DNA of 64,000 nt from assembly GCA_963728445.1 (NCBI GenBank), contig CAVSJO010000006.1, positions 310,001 to 374,000 on the forward strand, in the 5' to 3' direction. The DNA is from CAVSJO01 sp963728445. GTDB taxonomy: Bacteria > Gemmatimonadota > Gemmatimonadetes > Longimicrobiales > RSA9. Under the pieces are notes generated by a model that searched no databases, had not been told where the DNA came from, and was given only the letters and a program-made list of their open reading frames with translations. The position numbers were made by a program, and so were the translations under genes. Each line of letters begins with the position of its first letter. Within the stretch, counting starts at the first letter, position 1. Below are positions 25,449 through 36,823 of the stretch, in pieces.

Positions 25449-26432
25449 ATGACGTCCTACATCGTTCGCCGGCTACTGGGCGCGATCCCCCTCGTGCTGG
25501 GCATCGCGACCATCATCTTCTTCGTCCTGAACCTGGCTCCGGGCGACCCGACGGCGCTGTACTTCAACCCGAACGTGCCGCCGGCCGTGATCGAGCAGCT
25601 CCGGCACAATCTCGGACTCGACCAGCCGCTGCACATCCGGTACGTGAAGTGGCTGGCCTCCTTCTTCCAGGGCAATTTCGGCTACTCGTTCGCGCAGAGC
25701 CGGCCCGTGAAGGACGTGCTGCTGGACGCCCTTCCCAACACCCTCATCCTGACGGGCTGCGCGCTCGTGCTCGTGTTCCTGGTCGGCGTCGCCGCCGGCG
25801 TCTGGCAGGGCGTGAGGCAGCACTCGTGGGCCGACAAGATCATCAGCGTTGTCTCCCTGTTCTTCTACTCGATGCCGTCCTTCTGGCTGGGCCTGATGAT
25901 GGTCCTGCTCTTCGCCCTGAAGGCCTCCCAGTGGGGCTGGCCATTCCACCTGCCGGCCACCGGGATGACGAGCATCGACTACGACACGCTCTCGCCGCTC
26001 GTCAAGCTCGAGGACCGGGTCGACCATCTGATCCTGCCCGTCCTGACCCTGGCCCTCGTCCTCGCCGCCGGCGTCGCCCGCTACACCCGGGGACAGATGC
26101 TGGAAGTGATCCGCCAGGACTTCATCCGCACGGCGCGGGCGAAGGGACTGCCGGAGCGCACCGTGATCTGGCGCCATGCCATGCGCAATTCGCTGCTCCC
26201 GGTCATCACGCTGCTGGGCCTCTACATCCCCTTCCTGTTCAGCGGGACCGTGTTCGTGGAGACCATCTTCTCCATCAACGGGATGGGCCGGGTGATCGTC
26301 GATGCCATCCTGCAGCGCGACTACCCCGTCGTCATGGCGACGTCGTTCTTCTTCGCCCTCATGGTGGTGGTGGGCAACCTGGCCGCGGACATCCTGTACG
26401 CCGTCGCCGATCCGCGCATTCGCTATGACTGA
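25449..26432 (+). CDS. dppB: Peptide ABC transporter permease, DppB type
   Basis: 327 residues with six predicted transmembrane helices, beginning RRLLGAIPLVLGIATIIFFV. The large periplasmic loop after helix 1 (GDPTALYF..NLGLDQPLHIRYVKWL) and the EAA loop (IRTARAKGLPERTVIWRHAMRN) are standard. It pairs with the DppC-type protein. The stop overlaps the next gene's ATG by 8 nt (ATGACTGA), so the permeases are translationally coupled. Confidence 0.94.
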   Translation: MTSYIVRRLLGAIPLVLGIATIIFFVLNLAPGDPTALYFNPNVPPAVIEQLRHNLGLDQPLHIRYVKWLASFFQGNFGYSFAQSRPVKDVLLDALPNTLILTGCALVLVFLVGVAAGVWQGVRQHSWADKIISVVSLFFYSMPSFWLGLMMVLLFALKASQWGWPFHLPATGMTSIDYDTLSPLVKLEDRVDHLILPVLTLALVLAAGVARYTRGQMLEVIRQDFIRTARAKGLPERTVIWRHAMRNSLLPVITLLGLYIPFLFSGTVFVETIFSINGMGRVIVDAILQRDYPVVMATSFFFALMVVVGNLAADILYAVADPRIRYD

Positions 26433-27728
26433 GCCGCGCGACGATGCCCCGCCCGATCGGGGCATCGGCGATCCCATGGACTCGCCCGGCGCACCGGGCG
26501 AGGTCCACGGCGATCCGGAGTCCGGCCTGGCCGAGCCCATTCCGACGACCGCCGAAGCGGCCACGCCGGCGGGCCCCGAGGGCGCGGCGCTCCACGACCG
26601 AGCCGCGGCCACGTCGGCGCCCGGCTGGGCGCTGGCCCTGGGCGCCGTGCTGCCCGGGGCGGGGCACCTCTTCGTGGGAGCGGCCGGCCGCGGCATGGCG
26701 CTGCTCATCGCGTGGGGGGCGCTCCTCGGCTCCGGATGGGCGGGCTGGCCCGTCATCCGCCACATCGGAAGCGGGACGCTCCAGGACTGGGTCGCGCTGC
26801 TCGCCCTGCTCGTGGGCCTGGGCGCCGTCTGGGAATGGGCGTTCCGGGACCTCAAGCGCATCGGCCGTCCACGGGGGCGTCGCGGCGATTCGCAGTGGGC
26901 CATCGCCGCGCGCCAGTTCCGCAAGAACCAGCTCGCGGTCGTCGGCGTCTGGCTCATCTTCGTGCTCTACCTGGTGGCCCTGCTCGCCCCCTTCCTCGCG
27001 CCGTTCGACCCGACACGACAGCAGAACCTGATCACGAGCAGCTTCCTCGGGCCGTCGTGGGAGCACTGGTTCGGCACGGACCGCTTCGGGCGGGACGTCC
27101 TGAGCCGCGTCATCTTCGGGGCGCGCATCTCCCTGGCGATCGGCTTCATCGCCGTTGCCATAAGCGTCACGCTCGGCACGCTGATCGGCGCCGTCGCCGG
27201 CTACATCGGCGGCTGGGTCGATACCGTGCTCATGCGCCTCACGGACATGGTGCTTGCCTTTCCGCGCCTCGTGCTGCTCATCATGATCGTGGCGCTGTTC
27301 ACTCCATCCACGACCCTGATCATCCTCGTGCTGGGCCTGACGCAATGGCCGGGCACGACGCGCATCGTGCGGGGGGAGGTCCTGAGTCTGCGGGAGCGGG
27401 AGTACGTGCAGGCCGCCAAGGCGCTGGGCATGGGCCGGGCCCGCATCATCCTGCGCCACCTGGTGCCCAACGTGCTCGCACCCGTCATCGTCACGGCCAC
27501 CCTGGGCATCGGCAACACCATCGTGCTGGAGGCGGGCCTGTCCTTCCTGGGACTGGGCGTACAGCCACCGACGGCATCGTGGGGCAACATGGTGGCCGAC
27601 GGGCGACAGAGCCTGACCAACGCCTGGTGGGTCGCCACCATGCCGGGGCTCGCCATCGTGCTCACGGTCCTCGCCTTCAACCTCGTCGGGGACGGGCTGC
27701 GGGACGCACTGGATCCGAGGCTGAGAGA

Positions 27729-27732
<4 letters not shown>
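26425..27732 (+). CDS. dppC: Peptide ABC transporter permease, DppC type, with N-terminal TM2-like fusion
   Basis: 435 residues, about 140 more than a usual DppC. Residues 1-65 are disordered and Pro/Ala/Glu-rich. Residues 66-147 form extra membrane helices: GWALALGAVLPGAGHLFVGAAGRGMALL and DWVALLALLVGLGAVWEWAFRDL, resembling TM2/DUF5683-type small membrane domains (LPGxGHxxxG). The normal permease begins near 160 (FRKNQLAVVGVWLIFV) with the DxTR..NLI loop, FGTDRFGRDVLSRVIFGARIS and EAA loop (AAKALGMGRARIILRHLVPN). The frame is continuous and the start is fixed by overlap with dppB, so the fusion is real in this sequence. Its role is unknown. The stop overlaps dppD as ATGA. Confidence 0.9.
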
Positions 27733-29985
<2,253 letters not shown>

Positions 29986-29989
<4 letters not shown>

Positions 29990-30016
29990 CAGTGTCTCGG
30001 GGCTCCCGTAGTTTCG
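29986..30016 (+). promoter_or_regulatory. Predicted promoter of the ExbB/TolQ-like gene
   Basis: Perfect TTGACA -35, 17-nt spacer, TAGTTTCG. The TGA of the -35 is the stop codon of dppF. Leader of about 80 nt before the TTG start at 30097. Confidence 0.65.
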
Positions 30017-30096
30017 CTCCCTCGGTCCCCAAAACGGACAACCTGTGTGAACTGCGGCGTCCGCTGCCGCCCATTTTTTCATCCGCGGAGGTCAAC

Positions 30097-30801
30097 TTGA
30101 CTGCTCTTGGTAACTTCGCCGCCCTCGCGCTGCTGCAGCTCCCCGGTGTGCAGCAGCCGGACCTCACGGTGACCGAATGGGCCGCCCAGATGTGGGAGGG
30201 CGGCGGCTGGATGATGTGGCCGCTCGGCGCCTGCGCGGTGGTCGGACTCGTCATCATCGTCTGGAAGCTCATCGACCTGAGCGTGAAAGGCAGCCGGACC
30301 CGCAAGGTCCTGCGGCAGGTGGACGAACGGCTCAACGAGCGGGACATCACGGGCGCGCTCGAGGCGGCCCGCGGTTCGAACACCCCCGCCGGCCGGATCA
30401 TCACGGCGGGCCTCGAGCGCCGGGAAGAGGGCACCGAGCGCGTGATGAAGGCCATCGAGAACGTCGGCCTCATCGAGATGGCTCACCTCGAGAGCGGACT
30501 CGTCTGGCTCGCCACCCTGGCGAACGTCGCGCCGCTGCTCGGATTCCTCGGAACCGTGATCGGAATGATTCAGGCGTTCCAGGCCATCGAAGCGGCCGGC
30601 GAAGTGGAGGCGACCCTCGTCGCCGGCGGCATCAAGGTGGCCCTGATCACCACCGCCGCGGGCCTCACCATCGCCATCCCGATCAACATCGCGCACAACT
30701 ACTTCGTGACGCGGATCGATCGGCTGGTCATCGACATGGAGGAGACCGCCCAGAAGATGGTCGACGCCCTCCACGAGATCGAGATGGGCCACGTCCGGTA
30801 G
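30097..30801 (+). CDS. MotA/TolQ/ExbB proton channel family protein
   Basis: 234 residues from a TTG with GGAGG 5 nt upstream; this matches the beginning of homology better than any upstream start. Three membrane helices are predicted: MMWPLGACAVVGLVIIVWKLI near 50, then LVWLATLANVAPLLGFLGTVIGMI near 145 with the proton-channel G-x-x-G region, and IKVALITTAAGLTIAIPINIAH near 190. In TolQ/ExbB this family forms a pentamer energising TonB or Tol with ExbD/TolR. No ExbD/TolR gene is next to it; a terminator follows directly. It may pair with a partner encoded elsewhere, perhaps for the TonB receptor at 59937. Confidence 0.9.
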   Translation: MTALGNFAALALLQLPGVQQPDLTVTEWAAQMWEGGGWMMWPLGACAVVGLVIIVWKLIDLSVKGSRTRKVLRQVDERLNERDITGALEAARGSNTPAGRIITAGLERREEGTERVMKAIENVGLIEMAHLESGLVWLATLANVAPLLGFLGTVIGMIQAFQAIEAAGEVEATLVAGGIKVALITTAAGLTIAIPINIAHNYFVTRIDRLVIDMEETAQKMVDALHEIEMGHVR

Positions 30802-30831
30802 ATCACCAGACGACAAACCGTTGTGGCTGAA

Positions 30832-30866
30832 GGCGGGGCCGCCCCGAGCTCGGGGGCGGCCCCGCC
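30832..30866 (+). terminator. Rho-independent terminator after the ExbB/TolQ-like gene
   Basis: 14-bp GC stem (30832-30845 with 30853-30866), 7-nt loop, followed by TTCATTT. It isolates the channel gene from the transglycosylase gene downstream. Confidence 0.8.
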
Positions 30867-30978
30867 TTCATTTCCCGGCCTCGCTGCCGGACTCGAATGC
30901 GTGGACCGGCTTCACCGGTCCCGTTATGATTGAACGACAGGATCCGTGCAGTTCCTTCCTCGCCGGAGCCGTTGCAGC

Positions 30979-33339
30979 ATGCGCAGGTACATCCTCCTCG
31001 CCGCCCTGATCGCCGCCGCCGTGCTCGTGCCAGGCCTCGTGCACAGGACCGGAGGTCCGGCTGCGGCGCCGCCCCCGGCACGGATGGATGTGCCACAGGA
31101 GGCGCTCGACGCGCTGAAGGCCGGACGCTACTGGCGCGCCAGTCGGATCCTGCGCGACTACCTGGCGGCCACCCCGAAGCCCGATCCCGACGCCGTGCTG
31201 CTGACCGCCCGGGCTGAGGCCGGCTGGGGGGCGTGGGACCGCGTCGAGGCGCTGCTGCGGGGTCAGAGCTGGCTGGACCAGGTGGACGCCGGGGCCGGGT
31301 GGGCGCTGCTGGGGCGCAGCCGGTTCGAGCGCGGCGAGTGGGCGTCGAGCGACGTCGCCCTGCGGAACTTCCTGGCGGTCTCCGCCGACGCCGGCGACCG
31401 CGAGCGCGGACTGGCCATGACGCGCAGGGGGCTCGCCCTCGCGCAGCTCGACAGCACCCGCGCCGCGCTGGCGGCGTACGACAGCGCCCTGGTCCTGCTG
31501 CCCCAGCTCTCCGACTGGATACAGCTCTACGCCGCGCGGGCGGCGGCGTCGGGCGGCGATACGGCCGCCGTCGCACGGCGTCTCGCCGCCACCGCCGACG
31601 ACCTGGCCCGCCGCTCCGGCTGGATCCTGCGCGTTCGCGCCATGCAGAAGACGGACGACGATGCCGGCGCCATCGCCGCCACGCGCTCCGCCGTCGACCG
31701 CCTCGATGACAGCCCGTCCGACCAGGCGGGCGCACTCAACCTGCTCGGCGACCTGCTCCTCCAGAGGCGCGATACCGCCGGCGCGGCGGCCGCGTATCGA
31801 CGGGCCATGCGCGCCTCGCCTTCCTCCGTCGGCGGAATCGACGGGGCGCGCAAGCTCACGGACCTGCCCGGCGTGACCGCGCGGGACCAGCTCGCCATCG
31901 GCCGACTCTACGCCCGCGCCGGCAACACTACCCGGGCCATCCGCGGTCTGCGGGCGTTCCTGGAGAGCGGTCAGGGGTCGACCGCCGAAAACGCCGACGT
32001 CCGCGCGGAGCTGGCCCGGGAGTACTTCCGGGCGGGTGACTACACCGAGGCGGTGAAGCGGCTCGACGCCGTCGCCACGGCCGCGTCCGGCGAGACCGCC
32101 GCACGGGCTGCCTACGACGCGGCCCGGGCCCGGTACCGGAGCGGACACCGCGACGAGGCCGTCTCCAGCCTGAAGGCGCTGGCCGCGCGGTACCCCGGCG
32201 AGCCGTCCTCCACTCGCGCCCTCTTCCTCGTGGCCGACCTGGCCCACGACCTCGGGGCCGTCGATACCGCCCGCTCGTACTACCACCGGGCCATCGCCTC
32301 CAACGACGACCAGAACGAGGCGGGTCTCGCCATGATGCGCCTCGCCGACCTGGCCATCGTGGGCGGCGACTGGAGCCGCGCCGCGGACGTGTTCGAGGAC
32401 TACCGCTCCCGGCACCCCGGCGGTCGACGCATCCAGCAGGCGACGTACTGGGCAGGCCGCGCCTACGCCGAGCTCGGCGAGCCCGACTCCGCACGGATCC
32501 GGATGCGACAGGCCTGGAGCCTCGATCCGCTTTCATACTACGGGATGCGCGCCGGCGAGCAGCTCGGTCTCGGCATCGACGACGTGCCCATGGAGCCTTC
32601 GCCGGCACCCTCCGATTCCCTCGCCGGGGAGGTGGGGCGCGCGCTCTACCGTCTCGACCTCCTCCGCGAGCTGAGCGACGACGACGCCGCCGATACCGAG
32701 ATCGGCCGTATCCGGCGAGCCTTCGAAGCCGACGACGGCGCCGAGTACCTGCTCGCCGAGGCCCTCAACGCCCGCGGTTTCACCGTCGCCGGCATCCGGC
32801 TCGGCTGGCGGATCCGACAGGACGAGGGCGCCTGGAACCCGCGTCTGCTCCGGATCATCTATCCCTTCCCCTACGAGAACATCGTTCTCGCGGAGGCCGG
32901 TGACCGCGGCGTCGACCCGTTCCTCGTGGCCGGACTCGTCCGCCAGGAGTCCATGTTCAGCGCCGGCGCGGTGAGCGGCGCCGGCGCCATCGGGCTCATG
33001 CAGGTCATGCCGAAGACCGGCGTCATCCTCGCCCGCGCCAGCGGCGTCCAGAGCTTCCATGCGTCCATGCTCAAGCAGCCCGAGATCAACATCCATCTCG
33101 GCATCCGCTACCTCAAGGACATGCTCGACACCTACGACGGGATCCTGCCCGCCGTCCTCTCCGCCTACAACGCCGGGCCCACGCGCGTCGAGCGGTGGCA
33201 GGAATTCCCCGAATGGAACGATGCCGAGCTCTTCACCGAGCGGATCCCGTATACCGAGACGCGCGACTACGTGAAGGTGGTGCAGGAGAACACGCGCATG
33301 TATCGACTCCTCTACGCGGGGCCGTCGCCCTCCGAATAA
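30979..33339 (+). CDS. Soluble lytic murein transglycosylase with TPR-like region
   Basis: 786 residues from the ATG at 30979, which starts a signal-anchor sequence (RRYILLAALIAAAVLVPGLV); the GTG at 30946 would add 11 residues with no support. Residues about 40-630 are alpha-helical with tetratricopeptide-like repeats. The C-terminal SLT domain has catalytic Glu in VRQESMFSAGAVS, followed by GLMQVMPKTG and LSAYNAGPTRVERW. Slt70-type enzymes cleave peptidoglycan from the periplasm using a donut-shaped helical domain. No gene follows closely; an intergenic region with the cold-shock promoter comes next. Confidence 0.93.
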   Translation: MRRYILLAALIAAAVLVPGLVHRTGGPAAAPPPARMDVPQEALDALKAGRYWRASRILRDYLAATPKPDPDAVLLTARAEAGWGAWDRVEALLRGQSWLDQVDAGAGWALLGRSRFERGEWASSDVALRNFLAVSADAGDRERGLAMTRRGLALAQLDSTRAALAAYDSALVLLPQLSDWIQLYAARAAASGGDTAAVARRLAATADDLARRSGWILRVRAMQKTDDDAGAIAATRSAVDRLDDSPSDQAGALNLLGDLLLQRRDTAGAAAAYRRAMRASPSSVGGIDGARKLTDLPGVTARDQLAIGRLYARAGNTTRAIRGLRAFLESGQGSTAENADVRAELAREYFRAGDYTEAVKRLDAVATAASGETAARAAYDAARARYRSGHRDEAVSSLKALAARYPGEPSSTRALFLVADLAHDLGAVDTARSYYHRAIASNDDQNEAGLAMMRLADLAIVGGDWSRAADVFEDYRSRHPGGRRIQQATYWAGRAYAELGEPDSARIRMRQAWSLDPLSYYGMRAGEQLGLGIDDVPMEPSPAPSDSLAGEVGRALYRLDLLRELSDDDAADTEIGRIRRAFEADDGAEYLLAEALNARGFTVAGIRLGWRIRQDEGAWNPRLLRIIYPFPYENIVLAEAGDRGVDPFLVAGLVRQESMFSAGAVSGAGAIGLMQVMPKTGVILARASGVQSFHASMLKQPEINIHLGIRYLKDMLDTYDGILPAVLSAYNAGPTRVERWQEFPEWNDAELFTERIPYTETRDYVKVVQENTRMYRLLYAGPSPSE

Positions 33340-33361
33340 ATCGCGAATAGTCGGGTGTGCC

Positions 33362-33428
33362 GGTAAACAGATTATGGCGCCGGCGTTCACGGATCGCGCT
33401 GCGCGGGGCACGGGTAAACAAGATTTTG
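33362..33428 (+). repeat. Two imperfect direct repeats upstream of the cold-shock gene
   Basis: GGTAAACAGATTATG (33362-33376) and GGTAAACAAGATTTTG (33413-33428), 51 bp apart, inside an unusually A/T-rich stretch. The second ends directly before the -35 box of the cold-shock promoter. They may be a regulator binding site or UP-like element. Confidence 0.5.
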
Positions 33429-33429
33429 C

Positions 33430-33461
33430 TTGACTCTGTATCTTTATGCGGCCTAGCTTCG
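33430..33461 (+). promoter_or_regulatory. Predicted promoter of the cold-shock gene
   Basis: TTGACT, 18-nt spacer, TAGCTTCG. Leader of about 50 nt before the ATG; the surrounding 100 bp are richer in A and T than the rest of the window. Confidence 0.6.
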
Positions 33462-33518
33462 ATGCCGTTGGCAGGCCACGTGCCGGCGCATTCACAGTTT
33501 CGCGGAGAGTAGTCGAAG

Positions 33519-33722
33519 ATGCCCAGAGGTCGAATCAAGTGGTTCAATGACGCGAAGGGGTACGGCTTCATTGAGCAACCCGAGGGGGGCGAGGACGTGT
33601 TCGTCCATTTCTCGGCCATCAGCATGGAAGGGTTCAAGACCCTCGCCGAAGGCCAGGAGGTGGAGTTCGAAGTCCGCCAGACGGAGAAGGGTCTCCAGGC
33701 CGCGAACGTCGCGCGCCTGTAG
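33519..33722 (+). CDS. Cold-shock protein (CspA family)
   Basis: 67 residues, a single cold-shock domain. RNP1 is KGYGFIEQP and RNP2 DVFVHFSAI, both intact. It binds single-stranded RNA and DNA and prevents secondary structure. ATG with GCGGAGAG about 13 nt upstream. A strong terminator follows at once, so the gene is monocistronic, as usual. Confidence 0.95.
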   Translation: MPRGRIKWFNDAKGYGFIEQPEGGEDVFVHFSAISMEGFKTLAEGQEVEFEVRQTEKGLQAANVARL

Positions 33723-33748
33723 CAGGCCCGGGCCAGCCCGCCAGAGCG

Positions 33749-33780
33749 AGCGCCCCGCCGGAGCCGGCGGGGCGCTTTCT
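33749..33780 (+). terminator. Rho-independent terminator after the cold-shock gene
   Basis: Stem AGCGCCCCGCC with its complement, 6-nt loop, then TTTCT. Separates the cold-shock gene from polA, whose ATG lies about 150 nt further on. Confidence 0.8.
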
Positions 33781-33928
33781 GTTGCATGTCGCTTGTGCGG
33801 TGGTGCGGGGTGCCCCATCGTCGGACCGATTCCGGGGCGCCGTCGCGCCGGCCGAATGGGGAGCGTGCTCCGCGATCCGGGGTAGCAGGAGGTGCTCCCG
33901 AGACCCCACCCCCCAGACCCCACATCCG

Positions 33929-36673
33929 ATGGTCGACAAGCCAGAGAAGACGAGACGGCGCCTGTTCCTCATCGACGGGTACGCGCTCGTCTATCGCGCA
34001 TTCTTCGCGCTCATCAACCGTCCGCTGATCACGTCGAAGGGCGAGAACACGTCGGCGGTGTTCGGCTTCACGCGATTCCTGATGAAGATCCTGGAAGAGC
34101 ACGATCCGGACTACCTGGGGGTGGTGATGGACGCGGGGACGAGCCAGCGGGAGGAGCTCTACCCGGAGTACAAGGCGACGCGGGAGAAGATGCCGGACGA
34201 GCTCCGCTCGTCGCTGCCGCGGGTCCGACAGGTCCTGGAGGGCTTCCGGGTGCCTGTTCTGGAGCTGGAGGACCACGAGGCGGACGACGTGATCGGGACG
34301 CTGGCCACGCGGGCGGCGGAGGAGGGTCTGGAGGCGGTGATCGTGTCCGGCGACAAGGACTTCTACCAGCTCATCGGGGACGGCATCTGTCTGCTGAACC
34401 CCGGCCGCGGCGGACCGGCGGGCGTGGAGGAGGAGTGGGTCGACGCCCGCAACGCGTCGGAGCGCCTGGGGGTGGGGCCGGAGCACGTGGTGGACTATCT
34501 CGCTCTCATCGGAGACAGCTCGGACAACGTTCCGGGGGCGAAGGGGATCGGCCCCAAGACGGCCGTCAAGCTGATCGAGACGTACGGGGGTGTGGACGAG
34601 ATTCTGACACACGTGGCAGAGATCTCGGGGAAGCGTGCCCGGGAATCGCTCGAGGAGCACCGGGAGGAGGTGCTGCTGTCACGGCAGCTCGTGACGATCA
34701 TGCGGGACCTGTCCGTGGAGCTGGACCTGGACGCCCTGGCCGTGTGTCCGCCGGACCGGGAGGCGCTTCGGGAGGCATTCCTTGACCTCGAGTTCCACTC
34801 CCTGGTGCGCCAGTTCACGCCGGAAGAGGCCGCCGCGGAATTCGACACGGACTACCGACTCGCGGACACGCCGGAGGCGGTGGTGGACGTCGTGGAACGC
34901 GCTCGCGCGAAGGGGCGCTTCGCGGTGGACGTGGAATCGACGGCCCTCGACCCGCTGCGCGCGGACCTGGTGGGCATCTCCATCGCGACGGAGCCGGGCC
35001 GCGCGTGGTACCTGCCGTTCGCGCACTCGCGGCCGGGTGAGCTGGCGCTGGGCGACGGCGTGCGCAACCTGCCGGGCCTCGATACCGCCGCGATGCGCCC
35101 CCTCCGCGATCTCCTCGAGGACGCAGCGGCGGGAAAGATCGGCCAGAACCTCAAGTACGACCTGCTCGTCCTCCGGCGGGCGGGAGTGCAGCTCCGCGGC
35201 ATCGTCTTCGACACCATGATTGCGTCGTACCTCGTGGATCCGGGCCGCCGGGAGCACGGTCTCGACTCCCTCTCGCTGGAATACCTCAAGCACCGGACGA
35301 CCACCTACGCGGAGCTGTGCGGGAAGGGAAAGGACGAGGTCGCCATCGCCGAGTGCGAGGTGGAGCGCGTGTGCGAGTACGCGTGCGAGGACGCCGACGT
35401 CGCGCTGCGCCTGGCGGCGATCTTCGAGGATCTCCTGGCCCGTCACGCCCTCACCGAACTCTTCGAGTCGATGGAGATGCCGCTCCTGGAGGTTCTTGCC
35501 GACATGGAGCAGGAAGGGATCCGCATCGATACTGCGTTCTTCTCCGGCATGGCCGGGAAGCTCGAGCGGGATCTCGGGTATCTCCAGGACGACATCTGGA
35601 AGGAGGCGGGCATGGAGTTCAACATCAACTCCACGCCCCAGCTCCGTGAGGTCCTCTTCGAGAAGCTCGAGCTTCCGGTCGTCAAGCGCACGAAGACGGG
35701 GCCCTCCACGGACGTGACGGTACTGGAGGAGCTGGCGCAGCAGGGGCACCGCATTCCGCAGCTGCTGATGGAGTACCGGCAGCTCGACAAACTGAAGGGG
35801 ACGTACGTCGACGCGCTGCCTCTCCTCGTGAACCCGGAGACGGGCCGGATCCACACCAGCTTCAACCAGACGGTGGCGGCGACGGGGCGGCTCTCGTCGA
35901 GCGATCCGAACCTGCAGAACATTCCGATCCGTTCCGACATCGGAGCCGAGATCCGACGCGGATTCGTGCCGGCCGACGGCCATCGATTCGTGTCTGCGGA
36001 CTACTCGCAGATCGAGCTGCGCATCCTGGCGCATCTGTCGGGCGAGCCGGGGCTGGTCGACGCGTTCCGGAAGGGTGTGGACATCCACAGGCAGACGGCG
36101 TCGATCGTCTTCGACGTACCCATCGAGGACGTCGACGGCCGCATGCGGGGCGCCGCGAAGACCATCAACTTCGCCACCATCTACGGAATCGGTCCGTACA
36201 TGCTGAGCAAGCAGCTCGGGACGTCGGTCCAGGAGGCGAAGGACTTCATCGAGCAGTATTTCACGCGCTTCCCGCGCGTGCGCGCCTACCTGGACGAGCA
36301 GATCGAGGCCGCGCGGGAGAAGGGGTACGTCGAGACCGTCAGCGGGCGGCGGCGCTACATCCCCGAGATCCACAGCCGGAACTACAACGTCCGGCAGTTC
36401 GGGGAGCGGGCGGCGACGAACGCGCCGGTCCAGGGATCGGCGGCGGACGTCATCAAGCTCGCCATGATCGCCATCGCCCGGGAAACGCGCGAGAGCGGTG
36501 CCGGGGCGCGGATGCTCCTCCAGGTCCACGACGAGCTGCTCTTCGAGGTGCCCGAGGCGGAGGTCGAGGACGCCCAGGCGATGGTCCGGCGACTGATGGA
36601 AGGCGCGTTCGCGATGGACGTCCCACTGGAAGTCAGCATGGGGCTCGGCGCCAACTGGCTGGAGTGCAAGTAG
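33929..36673 (+). CDS. polA: DNA polymerase I
   Basis: 914 residues with all three domains. The 5'-nuclease domain (1-290) has DGYALVYRAFFAL, HEADDVIGTLA and SGDKDFYQL. The 3'-5' exonuclease motifs are intact: VDVESTALDPL (DxE), NLKYDLL and YACEDADV, so proofreading is retained, unlike in many thermophile enzymes. The polymerase domain has DYSQIELRILAHLSGE, KTINFATIYGIG and VHDELLFEVPE. It repairs gaps and replaces primers. The ATG at 33929 has no close ribosome-binding site; an AGGAGGTG lies about 35 nt upstream. The open frame before it lacks homology. A ssb gene follows after 150 nt. Confidence 0.96.
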   Translation: MVDKPEKTRRRLFLIDGYALVYRAFFALINRPLITSKGENTSAVFGFTRFLMKILEEHDPDYLGVVMDAGTSQREELYPEYKATREKMPDELRSSLPRVRQVLEGFRVPVLELEDHEADDVIGTLATRAAEEGLEAVIVSGDKDFYQLIGDGICLLNPGRGGPAGVEEEWVDARNASERLGVGPEHVVDYLALIGDSSDNVPGAKGIGPKTAVKLIETYGGVDEILTHVAEISGKRARESLEEHREEVLLSRQLVTIMRDLSVELDLDALAVCPPDREALREAFLDLEFHSLVRQFTPEEAAAEFDTDYRLADTPEAVVDVVERARAKGRFAVDVESTALDPLRADLVGISIATEPGRAWYLPFAHSRPGELALGDGVRNLPGLDTAAMRPLRDLLEDAAAGKIGQNLKYDLLVLRRAGVQLRGIVFDTMIASYLVDPGRREHGLDSLSLEYLKHRTTTYAELCGKGKDEVAIAECEVERVCEYACEDADVALRLAAIFEDLLARHALTELFESMEMPLLEVLADMEQEGIRIDTAFFSGMAGKLERDLGYLQDDIWKEAGMEFNINSTPQLREVLFEKLELPVVKRTKTGPSTDVTVLEELAQQGHRIPQLLMEYRQLDKLKGTYVDALPLLVNPETGRIHTSFNQTVAATGRLSSSDPNLQNIPIRSDIGAEIRRGFVPADGHRFVSADYSQIELRILAHLSGEPGLVDAFRKGVDIHRQTASIVFDVPIEDVDGRMRGAAKTINFATIYGIGPYMLSKQLGTSVQEAKDFIEQYFTRFPRVRAYLDEQIEAAREKGYVETVSGRRRYIPEIHSRNYNVRQFGERAATNAPVQGSAADVIKLAMIAIARETRESGAGARMLLQVHDELLFEVPEAEVEDAQAMVRRLMEGAFAMDVPLEVSMGLGANWLECK

Positions 36674-36728
36674 ACGGAGCGGCTCGCCCGATGTGCCGTG
36701 CCCCCCGATGAGCCGCGCGGCCCGATGA

Positions 36729-36755
36729 GCCGCGCCGCCTGATGCGCGGCGCGGC
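36729..36755. repeat. GC-rich repeats and hairpin between polA and ssb
   Basis: Perfect 10-bp inverted repeat (GCCGCGCCGC / GCGGCGCGGC, 7-nt loop) within a run of related CCCGATGAGCCGC-like units between 36690 and 36765. It may act as a polA terminator; no T-run follows. Confidence 0.45.
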
Positions 36756-36823
36756 CCGATCCGCTATTCCACCGCCCCACGGACTCGCGCACCTTCGGCG
36801 CAACCCAAACCGCGGAGGACGCG

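Noticed and set aside
36690..36765. Possible CRISPR-like array between polA and ssb
   Set aside because: Units are too short and adjacent, without spacers; no cas genes.
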